Positions 1 to 6,160 of a DNA stretch of 6,254 bases are shown in pieces. The notes under the pieces are model-generated. The model searched no databases. It was given only the letters and a program-made list of their open reading frames with translations, and had not been told where the DNA came from. The DNA is taken from NCBI GenBank assembly GCA_035455605.1, contig DATIER010000282.1, forward strand, positions 1-6,254. The letters run 5' to 3'. The position numbers were made by a program, and so were the translations under genes. The first letter of the stretch is position 1. Every line of letters begins with the position of its first letter. The DNA comes from AC-32 sp035455605 (GTDB lineage Bacteria > Actinomycetota > Thermoleophilia > Gaiellales > Gaiellaceae).

Positions 1-267
1 CAATGCGGCGGCGCCCAGCCGCCCGAGCACGCTCGGCCCGACGGCACGCCAGACCCCGAGCGCGCAGAGGACGACGAGCACGCCGGTGACGTTCGCGCCG
101 ACCTGGTTGTAGAGCCACGGGCTGGCTGCGGTGACGGCGCCGAGGTCGGAGATGTCGTCGCGGGCGACGCTGTAGGCCGCCGGTTGCGCGAAGCCGCCGG
201 CGGCCCAGCCGACGGTCGCCGTGAGGAACGCGAGGAGGCCGCAGACGCCGGCGACGCGAGCGGGCAT
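1..267 (-). CDS. DUF998-like integral membrane protein, N-terminal 89 residues (runs off left edge)
   Basis: Reading the minus strand from an ATG at 267 gives 89 open codons to the window edge, beginning MPARVAGVCGLLAF. Residues about 4-24 form a first hydrophobic, probably membrane-spanning segment. A polar stretch follows with the pattern YSVARDDISDLGA (about 32-44) and PWLYNQVGAN (about 50-59), then a second hydrophobic segment at about 60-75. The D-I-S-D-L-G-A block between the first two helices is what I associate with DUF998 proteins, which are usually around 200 residues with about six helices, so more than half is missing here. The function of the family is not established. A GAGAGGG Shine-Dalgarno 6 bases before the ATG supports the start. 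It is divergent from the propeller-like gene. The family call is from memory of the motif and moderately sure; that it is a real membrane protein gene is more certain. Confidence 0.75.
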   Translation of the reverse strand, partial: MPARVAGVCGLLAFLTATVGWAAGGFAQPAAYSVARDDISDLGAVTAASPWLYNQVGANVTGVLVVLCALGVWRAVGPSVLGRLGAAAL

Positions 268-273
268 GCAGCA

Positions 274-280
274 CCCTCTC
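274..280 (-). promoter_or_regulatory. Ribosome binding site of the DUF998-like gene
   Basis: On the minus strand the sequence reads GAGAGGG, then six bases, then ATG (267-265). This purine-rich match to the 16S tail at normal spacing fixes the start of a gene whose 3' part lies outside the window. Confidence 0.6.
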
Positions 281-422
281 ACGAGCCAGCGCGACCAAGC
301 GGCGAGAGCAGGAAGTCTGCCCGCGGAGGCGAGCGCACGCCGTCCGCGTCCGTAGTTTGCGGCTGACCCGATCCGCGGTCTGCACGATGCCGCCCCGATC
401 GCCGTGGCCGATCTTGGTGGTC

Positions 423-428
423 GGAGGT
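423..428 (+). promoter_or_regulatory. Ribosome binding site that decides the propeller-like gene start
   Basis: GGAGGT at 423-428 lies 7 bases before ATG 436. The in-frame GTG at 427-429 overlaps this site and has no site of its own, so ATG 436 is the start. Confidence 0.8.
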
Positions 429-435
429 GAGAGCG

Positions 436-1656
436 ATGAAGCAGCTCTCGATCGTGAGTGCCGCGACGACGACGACGTTTGTCTTGCTGCTGGTCGTCTC
501 TTCCGCCGCGGCGAACGTGCCGATGACGGAGCCGCCGAACGCAGGCGCGGTCGGAGCGCGGGCCGCGAGCGCTGCGCCGGTGAGGCTGCGAACGCTGGCT
601 CGTTCGCCCGGCGTGATCACCGCGTTCGCCCAGGACGGACCGACGATCGCCTGGGCGAGCGCCTCGGGCGACCACTACCGCGTCCGCGCCAAGAACGTCT
701 CCACCGGCAAGAGCGCGATCCTCGGCACGGCCGGCGGTTCCTCGTGCCATCTCCAGCGGCCGATGCTGGCGGTGGGTGGAGACCGAGTGCTCTGGACGAG
801 CTGCGCGATCGGAACGCGGCTCTACATCGAGGGGAAGACAACCACGCTCACGGAGCAGTTGCGCAGACGCAAGCCGCGGCCTGTGGGCGTCTTCGAGATC
901 GGCCAGGGGGACGAATGCTCCTACGACGCGTTCTTCGCAGGAGCGGCCGGGGACGGGAGGAACGGCTTGGTCTACGGCTCGCTCGCCGTCAGGCCCCCCG
1001 TGCCCGACAGCGAGGCGTGCGACTACCACGGCTTCGACCGGGTCGTGGGCGGCGGGGGCGTGGAGCTCGTCGGAGAACCGCCGGCGCCTACCCCGATCCC
1101 GAACGTGCCGGCGCCGGTGCCGGCCTTCTACGGCCGCGGCGGAGTGCCGGCCTTCACGCGGCAGCTCTCGGTCTCGCAGGGACACGTTGCGGTGCTCGGA
1201 ACGCCGGATGTGATTGCGGGCGATGCCTACGGCCCGCTCCTTCCGGGCCCGGCCGAGAACGGGCCCGTCAGCACCTACACGCTCGGCGGGACGCTCGTGT
1301 CCCGAGTGTTCCCGCCCGGAACCGTGCGGGAGGTTGCGCTCTCGTGGCCGCACCTCGCCGTCCTCGTGCGGCGGCGTGACGGCAGCCAGTTGCTCGCGTG
1401 GTACGACGCGGCGCGCGGCGCGCGCGAGACGTACGTCGGCGTTCCGCAGGCCGCCTCGGACATCGCGCTCGGGCCGCCCGGAATCGTCTTTCGGATCGGC
1501 AACGGCATCTACAGCGCAGGTGATGGTGCGTACCAGCTTCTCTGGCTTGCGAAGACGTCTCCGGTCGGACTCTCCATCGAAGGTCGCCGCGTCGCGTGGG
1601 GCGTCAACAGCAACGGGCTGAGCCGCATCGTGGCCTTCACGTTCCCGTCCGGCTGA
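436..1656 (+). CDS. Secreted beta-propeller-like protein of unknown function (406 aa)
   Basis: The product starts MKQLSIVSAATTTTFVLLLV, a typical Sec signal peptide: a short charged start, a hydrophobic core at about 8-21, and a likely cleavage after the Ala run near residue 26. The mature protein has recurring blocks in which a Gly/Asp-rich turn is followed by a short hydrophobic strand such as TIAWAS or RVLWTS. They occur at about 57-76, 108-122, 240-256, 296-311, 339-353 and 374-390. This spacing and strand-turn-strand pattern suggests a six- or seven-bladed beta-propeller, with divergent repeats. A proline-rich stretch at about 216-229 probably forms a loop or hinge. Four cysteines (104, 123, 161, 195) could form two disulfides, which fits an exported protein. 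No catalytic motif is visible and I do not recognise a named family. It is monocistronic here: a divergent gene lies upstream and a hairpin and convergent gene downstream. The propeller fold is inferred; the coding call and export are well supported. Confidence 0.85.
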   Translation: MKQLSIVSAATTTTFVLLLVVSSAAANVPMTEPPNAGAVGARAASAAPVRLRTLARSPGVITAFAQDGPTIAWASASGDHYRVRAKNVSTGKSAILGTAGGSSCHLQRPMLAVGGDRVLWTSCAIGTRLYIEGKTTTLTEQLRRRKPRPVGVFEIGQGDECSYDAFFAGAAGDGRNGLVYGSLAVRPPVPDSEACDYHGFDRVVGGGGVELVGEPPAPTPIPNVPAPVPAFYGRGGVPAFTRQLSVSQGHVAVLGTPDVIAGDAYGPLLPGPAENGPVSTYTLGGTLVSRVFPPGTVREVALSWPHLAVLVRRRDGSQLLAWYDAARGARETYVGVPQAASDIALGPPGIVFRIGNGIYSAGDGAYQLLWLAKTSPVGLSIEGRRVAWGVNSNGLSRIVAFTFPSG

Positions 1657-1664
1657 TCGCTGCC

Positions 1665-1697
1665 CCCGGGGCGGCCGACCGTGCGGCCGCCCCCGGG
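1665..1697. terminator. Bidirectional GC-rich terminator hairpin between convergent genes
   Basis: The left arm CCCGGGGCGGCCG (1665-1677) pairs with the right arm CGGCCGCCCCCGGG (1684-1697) across a 6-base loop. The stem is 13 base pairs with one bulged C. It starts 8 bases after the stop codon of the plus-strand propeller-like gene and ends 8 bases from the stop codon of the minus-strand peptidase gene, so it can serve both. There is no T-run on either side, which is common for hairpin terminators in very GC-rich Actinobacteria. Confidence 0.75.
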
Positions 1698-1705
1698 AAG
1701 CGTCG

Positions 1706-4300
1706 TCAGCGCAGCGCGTCGGACAGCGTCAGCAGAACGTCGGCCTGGTCGGCGGTCAGCGCCTTGCCCGTCTGCGCCCGCACCTGGTTGGCGAAGGCGT
1801 CGAGCAGGTTTCCGCGCGCCCTGGCCGACTTCGCGGTCGCGGCGGCGGCGAGCTTGTCGTTCAACCCGACCGTGACGTCCGGATCCGTGCTGAAGCGGGT
1901 CACCAGCGCCGCGAGCGACGTGAACGTGACCGAGACCGTGAACTCGGTCGAGCCCTCGCCGACGTTTCCGGCCACGTCCTCGGCGGTCGCGCTCAGCGTG
2001 TGGCTTCCGAGCGTGAGCGTGTACGCGGGTGCGTCCACGTCCGAGCAGGTGTCCGAGTCGAGGCCGGAGCCGGGCGTCGGGTCGCTCGCCGAGCACCGGA
2101 TCGACACCGTCTGGTCGACCGTGTAGTCACCCGCATTGCCGGTGTAGGTGATCACCGGCGGCCGCGAGTCGTGCTTCACCGTCTCGGACACCGCGCCCGA
2201 GGAGAGGATCGGCGCCGTCGTCGTCGTCACCGAGCAGGAGCGGGTGACGACGCCTTCGGCGACCGCCCCGTCCTCACAGCCGGTCTTCGCGAACGGCTGT
2301 GCGCCGAAGCCCTGCCAGGTCACCGAGACGTCCCCCGTGTACCAGCCGTCGCGGCCGGTCGGCGCCGCCGGATCGACCGTCCCGCAGACGAAGCCGGTCC
2401 CGTTCAGGCCCGGGCCGGTGAGCGCCGGCTTGTTCGTCGTGCCCGCGCCCCCGGCCGGGAACGACGTGTCCCACCACTGCGGGAAGAACTGGTCGATCCG
2501 CGCGCCGCAGGACGCCGACTGCACCGGCAGCCACTTGCGGAACACGGCCTCGAGCTGCTGCTCCGTGACGCTGCCGCCGCCGTAGGTGCCCTGGATGTCC
2601 TGCATCGCGGCGATCATCCGGTCGCGCCCGAGCGCCTGCCAGAGCGCCAGGTACGCGGTGCCCGGCCGCGTGTACGTGAAGCTCGTCGTGAACAGGTTGC
2701 CGACGGTCGGGTTCGACGGCGCCGACGTCCAGAAGGTCGAGCTCGCCGTGCCGTAGTTCGTGTTGAAGCGGCCGATCAGGCTGTTCTCGAACGCAGGCCC
2801 GCTCGAGGCGCCGCCGGCCGCGCCCCGCGCGGTCGCGAGGTATTCGCCGAGCGTCGCGAAGCCCTCCTTCCAGAACGTCAGGTTGAAGCCGGCCTCGGAG
2901 ACGTTGTCCCCGAACCACTGGTGCATGTTCTCGTGGTTGAAGGTGCCGAGCGACGTGCCGGTCGAGCCGCCGATCGTGCCGCCGGCGAAGGTGATCTTGC
3001 CCTGCATCTCCTCCTCGAAGCTGGCCGGCGGGATGCCGACGATCACGCCGTCGGTCGTGAGCGGCCAGGGCCCGTCGAAGCCCCGCTGGAACTCGACGAT
3101 GTCCTCCTGGTTGTCCATCGCGAGCTTGTTGGTCGCCTTCCGAGCCGCGGCGATCGCGCTCGCCTGCGCCTCGTAGTACTGGATGCCCGAGGTCGGGCTC
3201 GTCCGGCCGGTCAGGTCGTAGGAGCCGATGCTGTTCTCGACGAGGTAGTTGGCGATCGGCTCCGGCGAGTGCCAGTGCCAGGTCCAGGAGCCGGCGGGGA
3301 AGCTCGCGTCGGGAGCGTTCACGGACGTCGGCGGCACCGGCACGTCGCCGCCGACCGGCGCGACGGGCGGCGAGAAGCCGACGATCTCGCCGTTCGCGAT
3401 TGCCGTCTTGCCGACCGGAACGGTGTCGTAGAAGTCGTACGTGGGCTTGGCGCTCGGGTGGTTGTTGAGCGGCATCCACGCGAACGTGCCGATCGGCTCC
3501 GTCGTGACGAAGCTGCCGTCGTTCGGCGCCGCGGCGGTGTTGACGCGGAACCAGCCATCGGTCGAGCCGTCGCCGTCGGGGTGCACGCCGGGCCGGCCGG
3601 TGTAGTCGACCGTGACGGTGAAGGTCGAGCCGTCGGCGATCGGCGCGGCAGGCGTGATCACGAGCTTCGTCGCCGGGCACTGCCCGCCGTTCTGCGAGTT
3701 GCCGCCGACCGTCGGCGAGCACGCCGGCGGGTTCGGGTTCGTCGCGCTGACGGGGTTGGCGTTCGAGATCGCGTGCGCAGCGGGATCCGGGTCGTCCTGG
3801 CCGTTGGGGTCGCCGGGGTAGGTCGGTTGCACGAACGTGAACGACGCGGGCTGGCCGTTCACCTCGACCGAGTCGATGGTCATGTTCGGTCCGCTGCCGG
3901 CCGCGGTCAGCGTGTTCGTGCGCTCGAAGTCGAGGCTGAAGTCGGTCAGGCACTGCGTCGCCCGCATCGTCAGATCGACGTGGTTCCCGGGCAGCAGCAG
4001 GTTCGAGGCGGTGTCGTAGACCATGTGCACGTCGGTGTGGACGCTCCGGTAGCCGCCGTTCCCCTGCTCGGGGTAGACGCGGGCACCGAACGGGGAGAGC
4101 GTGCGCGCGCCGGACGAGCAGGCGTCGGGCGCCAGGAGCGCCGAGGACGGATGGACGATCGAGGGGACGAAGACGGTCGCTGCGTCGGGCGCGTCGCCCG
4201 GCCCCTCCTCCGTCCGCGAGGTGGTGGCAGACGCAGCAGCCGGCAGCGCCAGCGCGAGCGCCGCCGCAGCGGCGAGCTTGACGAGACCTGGGTGATGCAC
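1706..4300 (-). CDS. Secreted M1-family zinc metallopeptidase with Ig-like and FIMAH-like C-terminal domains (864 aa)
   Basis: Probable extracellular aminopeptidase-type metalloenzyme. The GTG start at 4300 has a strong Shine-Dalgarno and opens a signal peptide (hydrophobic core about 6-20, Ala-rich cleavage region near 21-26). Residues about 84-355 match the M1 N-terminal beta domain, with a Pro/Asn/Asp-rich insertion at about 160-210. The catalytic domain shows HENMH at 456-460 and Glu479, which gives HEXXH-X18-E: zinc ligands His456, His460 and Glu479, and general base Glu457. Tyr543 in FTYTRPGTAY fits the family's transition-state tyrosine. The exopeptidase GXMEN motif is not in its classic form; at the expected place stands FEEEMQGKITF (428-438), where Glu431 may take the role of the N-terminus-binding Glu. 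Residues about 640-790 look like two Ig-like domains, and about 795-864 resemble the FIMAH domain found at the end of secreted actinobacterial hydrolases. Ten cysteines fit disulfides. The open frame continues upstream to 4744, but that part shadows the SRPBCC gene. The substrate is unknown. Confidence 0.93.
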   Translation of the reverse strand: MHHPGLVKLAAAAALALALPAAASATTSRTEEGPGDAPDAATVFVPSIVHPSSALLAPDACSSGARTLSPFGARVYPEQGNGGYRSVHTDVHMVYDTASNLLLPGNHVDLTMRATQCLTDFSLDFERTNTLTAAGSGPNMTIDSVEVNGQPASFTFVQPTYPGDPNGQDDPDPAAHAISNANPVSATNPNPPACSPTVGGNSQNGGQCPATKLVITPAAPIADGSTFTVTVDYTGRPGVHPDGDGSTDGWFRVNTAAAPNDGSFVTTEPIGTFAWMPLNNHPSAKPTYDFYDTVPVGKTAIANGEIVGFSPPVAPVGGDVPVPPTSVNAPDASFPAGSWTWHWHSPEPIANYLVENSIGSYDLTGRTSPTSGIQYYEAQASAIAAARKATNKLAMDNQEDIVEFQRGFDGPWPLTTDGVIVGIPPASFEEEMQGKITFAGGTIGGSTGTSLGTFNHENMHQWFGDNVSEAGFNLTFWKEGFATLGEYLATARGAAGGASSGPAFENSLIGRFNTNYGTASSTFWTSAPSNPTVGNLFTTSFTYTRPGTAYLALWQALGRDRMIAAMQDIQGTYGGGSVTEQQLEAVFRKWLPVQSASCGARIDQFFPQWWDTSFPAGGAGTTNKPALTGPGLNGTGFVCGTVDPAAPTGRDGWYTGDVSVTWQGFGAQPFAKTGCEDGAVAEGVVTRSCSVTTTTAPILSSGAVSETVKHDSRPPVITYTGNAGDYTVDQTVSIRCSASDPTPGSGLDSDTCSDVDAPAYTLTLGSHTLSATAEDVAGNVGEGSTEFTVSVTFTSLAALVTRFSTDPDVTVGLNDKLAAAATAKSARARGNLLDAFANQVRAQTGKALTADQADVLLTLSDALR

Positions 4301-4372
4301 GATTCGCCTCCTCCCTGCCCGAGGGTCGCCGATCGAATATCCGTGACTATCCCACGGCCGGACACGCGAGGC
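4301..4372 (-). promoter_or_regulatory. Leader region of the M1 peptidase gene, possible promoter
   Basis: Between the hairpin after the SRPBCC gene and the peptidase start lies a short stretch that is relatively AT-rich for this window (GATATTCGAT on the minus strand, about 4331-4340). It could hold a -10 element (TATTCG-like), but I see no good -35 at the right distance. A small dyad, CCGTG-N7-CACGG, covers 4341-4357 just upstream of it and could be an operator or chance. A promoter here is plausible because a terminator-like hairpin precedes it, but the motif evidence is weak. Confidence 0.3.
4307..4315 (-). promoter_or_regulatory. Strong ribosome binding site fixing the GTG start of the M1 peptidase
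   Basis: The minus strand reads GGGAGGAGG, then 6 bases, then GTG at 4300-4298. This near-perfect match decides the start within a frame that stays open 148 codons further upstream, and it puts the signal peptide at the very N-terminus. Confidence 0.85.
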
Positions 4373-4391
4373 AACGGCCGGAGCGGCCGTT
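4373..4391 (-). terminator. Terminator-like hairpin overlapping the SRPBCC stop codon
   Basis: AACGGCCG (4373-4380) and CGGCCGTT (4384-4391) form a perfect 8-base-pair stem around a 3-base loop. On the minus strand the stem begins inside the TAA stop codon (4392-4390) of the SRPBCC gene. No T-run follows. It may end or attenuate transcription of the exporter operon before the peptidase, or protect the 3' end of that message. The structure is certain; the function is inferred. Confidence 0.45.
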
Positions 4392-4833
4392 ACGCGCGGG
4401 ACTCGAGCACGGCCTTGAGCCGGCTCAGGTCCTTGGCGTTCGAGCGCTGCATCGAGCGCCTCAGCAGCGCCGCGCTCAGCCGGCCGACGCCGCGCGGCTC
4501 GGCGTGGTTGCGCAGGAGCATGCGCGTGCCGCCGCCGGGCTCGTCGTGCCACGAGTAGGTCGTCTCCATCGGGAACCGACCCTCCGTCGAGCGCATCACC
4601 AGCCGCTCCCCGGGTACCAGGGCCGTGATCTCGTAGACGAACTCGAGCTGGCGCCCGAGCGACTCGGCGAGGAAGCCGACCCGCGTGCCGACCGCCAGCG
4701 GCCGGCGCGTGCGCCACACGACGCGCTTCACGTGCTCGTACCACTGGGTCGCGTTGTCCGGGTCGGCCGCGAAGGCCGCGACCTCGTCGCGAGGCCGGTC
4801 GATCACGATCTCGGTGTCGATGTCGACCGGCAC
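4390..4833 (-). CDS. SRPBCC / START-like (polyketide cyclase 2 type) protein (147 aa)
   Basis: A small cytoplasmic protein of the SRPBCC helix-grip fold, whose members bind hydrophobic ligands in a deep cavity. It opens with a strand, DIDTEIVIDRP (4-14), followed by a helix (EVAAFAADPDNATQWYEHV, about 17-35); this is the usual strand-helix start of the fold. Alternating strands follow at about 50-90 (VGTRVGFLAE, LEFVYEITAL, ERLVMRST) and 92-110, and a long C-terminal helix covers about 115-143. A length near 145 residues is typical. I chose GTG 4833 because the fold begins there. Upstream the frame stays open to 5034, but that part is Arg/Pro-rich and overlaps the permease gene. The GAGGG site is 13 bases away, rather far, so the start is the least certain point. 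The gene follows the permease by 23 bases and is probably in its operon. Ligand and reaction are unknown; no catalytic residues are identifiable. Confidence 0.88.
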   Translation of the reverse strand: MPVDIDTEIVIDRPRDEVAAFAADPDNATQWYEHVKRVVWRTRRPLAVGTRVGFLAESLGRQLEFVYEITALVPGERLVMRSTEGRFPMETTYSWHDEPGGGTRMLLRNHAEPRGVGRLSAALLRRSMQRSNAKDLSRLKAVLESRA

Positions 4834-4856
4834 GACGGGATCGTAGCCCTCGCCCG

Positions 4857-5651
4857 TCAGTCGATCAGCTTGCGCTCCATGGCGTGGATCGCCATGCGCC
4901 ACATGAGCAGCGCGAACAGGACGAGCACGCCGACGCGGAGGAGGTCGTTCCACTCGAAGCCGTAGAGCACCGCGGCGCGGACGAGCTCGACGCACTGGTG
5001 GAGCGGGTTCGCCTCGGCGAGGATCTGGAGCCATCTGGGCAGGCCGTCGAGCGGGAAGAACGTGCCGGCGAGCAGGAAGAGCGGCGTCAGCACCGCGCTG
5101 ACGATGTAGTTGAAGTTCTCGATCGCCTTCGCGTAGCCGGCGGTCATGATCCCGAAGTTCGCCCAGCCGAGGCCGGTCAGGAAGCCGATGAACGGGACGG
5201 TCAGCATTCCCCAGCTCGGGTTCAGCCCGAAGAAGATCGCCACGATCATCGGCACGCAGCCGTAGACACCGGCGCGCAGCGCAATCCAGAGCGACTCGGC
5301 CGTGACCAGCTCCTCGGTGTCGACCGGCGCCGCGAGGATCGCGTCGTAGGTGCGCTGGAACTGGTACTTGACGAACGTCCCGAACATCGCCGCGAACGCC
5401 GACGAGAAGAGGACGGCCGTCGCCACCGTCCCGGTGCCGACGAACTCGACGTAGCTGTACCCGTTGATCGTGCTGACGAGCGAGCCGAAGCCGAACCCGA
5501 ACGCAAGCAGGTAGATCGTCGGCTCGACGGTCGACGAGAACGTCGCGGCCCGCCAGTACGACGAGAAGTTGACGATCTCCCGGACGAGAACCCCGGTGAT
5601 CGCCGACCGCTCGAGGCGGCCGATCCTGGCGCTGCGGGCTGCCGCCGCCAT
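4857..5651 (-). CDS. ABC-2 type transporter permease, NodJ-like (264 aa)
   Basis: Membrane subunit of an ABC-2 exporter. About six hydrophobic segments are visible at residues 41-59, 72-93, 127-143, 149-171, 182-200 and 236-255, and the length of 264 is normal for the family. QRTYDAILAAPV (99-110), after the second segment, matches the conserved cytoplasmic block of NodJ-type permeases. The late block FLLAGTFFPLDGLPRW (192-207), followed by NPLHQCVELVR, is the hallmark of ABC-2 permeases of the drug, polysaccharide and lipo-oligosaccharide export class. The ATG overlaps the ATPase stop codon by one base (TGATG), and GAGGAG at 5660-5665 sits 8 bases upstream, so the two subunits are translationally coupled. 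The permease would act as a dimer with two ATPase chains. NodJ itself exports Nod factors in rhizobia; here only the family type is implied and the substrate is unknown. Other possible roles are drug or lipid efflux. Confidence 0.93.
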   Translation of the reverse strand: MAAAARSARIGRLERSAITGVLVREIVNFSSYWRAATFSSTVEPTIYLLAFGFGFGSLVSTINGYSYVEFVGTGTVATAVLFSSAFAAMFGTFVKYQFQRTYDAILAAPVDTEELVTAESLWIALRAGVYGCVPMIVAIFFGLNPSWGMLTVPFIGFLTGLGWANFGIMTAGYAKAIENFNYIVSAVLTPLFLLAGTFFPLDGLPRWLQILAEANPLHQCVELVRAAVLYGFEWNDLLRVGVLVLFALLMWRMAIHAMERKLID

Positions 5652-6160
5652 CAGGCGATCTCCTCGCCGGTCAACAGGACGAACACGTCCTCGAGGTTCG
5701 CCTGTCGGCGCTCGCCCTCGAAGCCGAAGCCGTTGCGCCCGTCGAGCCCGAGGATCGAGACGCTCGTGCCGGTACGGCGGGTCTTCAGCCCGGAAGCACC
5801 CGCCTCGGACTCCACCTCCGCGAGCCGCTTGGGCGGCCCGTAGACCTCGAGCACTTCGCGCCCTGCATGCTCGAGGACGAGGTCGGCCGGCTCGCCACGG
5901 GCGACGCCCTCGCCGTGGGACATGATCAGGACGGTGTCGGCCAGGCGCTCGGCCTCCTCGATGTAGTGGGTCGACATCAGAATGGTCGTTCCCTCGTAGC
6001 GGAGCCGGTCGATCAGCGCCCAGAGCTGCTGGCGCACCTGCGGGTCGAGGCCCACGGTCGGCTCGTCCATCAGCACGAGCCGCGGCTGGTGCACCAGCGC
6101 ACGGGCGATCAGCAGGCGCCTGCGCATGCCGCCCGAGAGCTTGTCCACCCGCGTGTCGCG
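5651..6160 (-). CDS. ABC transporter ATPase, NodI-like, 5' part missing
   Basis: Nucleotide-binding subunit that powers the ABC-2 permease encoded next to it. The visible 169 residues begin just before the signature motif LSGGM (codons at 6139-6125). They continue through Walker B with the catalytic Glu (LVLMDEP; Asp and Glu codons at 6067-6062), the D-loop GLD, and the switch His in STHYIEEAE (codon 5968-5966). The C-terminal tail ends LEDVFVLLTGEEIA, the typical end of NodI/DrrA-type ATPases of about 300 residues. Walker A and the Q-loop are absent because the sequence upstream of about 6159 is replaced by a direct copy of this gene's own 3' part, read in another frame and containing a stop (TGA at 6247-6245). 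The GTG at 6148 looks like an available start but would skip half the domain, so I treat the gene as truncated, most likely by an assembly error, rather than as a short protein. Stop and permease start overlap by one base. Confidence 0.9.
   Translation of the reverse strand, partial: RDTRVDKLSGGMRRRLLIARALVHQPRLVLMDEPTVGLDPQVRQQLWALIDRLRYEGTTILMSTHYIEEAERLADTVLIMSHGEGVARGEPADLVLEHAGREVLEVYGPPKRLAEVESEAGASGLKTRRTGTSVSILGLDGRNGFGFEGERRQANLEDVFVLLTGEEIA
5660..5665 (-). promoter_or_regulatory. Ribosome binding site of the permease inside the ATPase 3' end
   Basis: GAGGAG on the minus strand lies 8 bases before ATG 5651 and within the last codons of the ATPase gene. Together with the TGATG overlap it supports coupled translation of the two ABC subunits. 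Confidence 0.7.
5699..5794 (+). repeat. 96-base direct repeat, copy 1 (inside the ATPase gene)
   Basis: This stretch is identical to 6159-6254, base for base. It encodes part of the ATPase C-terminal tail in the normal frame (around GLDGRNGFGFEGERRQA), so this copy is the native one. The copies are 460 bases apart in the same orientation. Confidence 0.97.

Larger units (their letters stand above)
268..435. other. Divergent intergenic region between the DUF998-like and propeller-like genes
   Basis: This 168-base spacer separates two divergently transcribed starts and must hold their promoters unless one is transcribed from elsewhere. Apart from the two Shine-Dalgarno sites (274-280 and 423-428) I could not find a -35/-10 pair with good matches and spacing on either strand. 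A TTGCGG at 357-362 resembles a -35 box but has no convincing -10 at 16-18 bases. A 17-base imperfect dyad, GATCG-N7-CGATC, spans 397-413 and is too short to call an operator. Open frames across this spacer are Arg/Ala/Gly-rich and look non-coding. Confidence 0.5.

Noticed and set aside
427..435. GTG at 427 as start of the propeller-like gene
   Set aside because: It overlaps the GGAGGT site that serves ATG 436 at 7-base spacing.
357..1379. 340-codon plus-strand frame overlapping the propeller-like gene
   Set aside because: Arg/Gly/Ala-rich shadow frame without motifs; the other frame has a signal peptide, a good ribosome binding site and a propeller-like pattern.
2274..3953. 559-codon minus-strand frame inside the peptidase gene
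   Set aside because: It is a frame-shifted shadow, dominated by Arg, Ala, Pro and Asp, of the peptidase reading frame.
2000..4558. Very long plus-strand open frame (852 codons) opposite the M1 peptidase gene
   Set aside because: It is rich in Arg, Val, Ala and Gly with no recognisable motif, lacks a good ribosome binding site, and lies antisense to a gene with an intact zinc-peptidase active site. Long antisense frames are expected at this GC content.
4301..4744. Upstream extension of the peptidase frame to an ATG/GTG near 4744
   Set aside because: This part overlaps the SRPBCC gene in another frame and is Arg/Ala-rich. The GTG at 4300 has a strong ribosome binding site and a signal peptide directly after it.
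4834..5034. Upstream extension of the SRPBCC frame to 5034
   Set aside because: The added 67 residues are Arg/Pro-rich and lie over the well-supported 3' end of the permease gene; the fold starts only at about 4833.
4884..5843. 319-codon plus-strand frame opposite the ABC genes
   Set aside because: Glu/Arg/Asp-rich antisense shadow of the permease and ATPase; no start site or domain.
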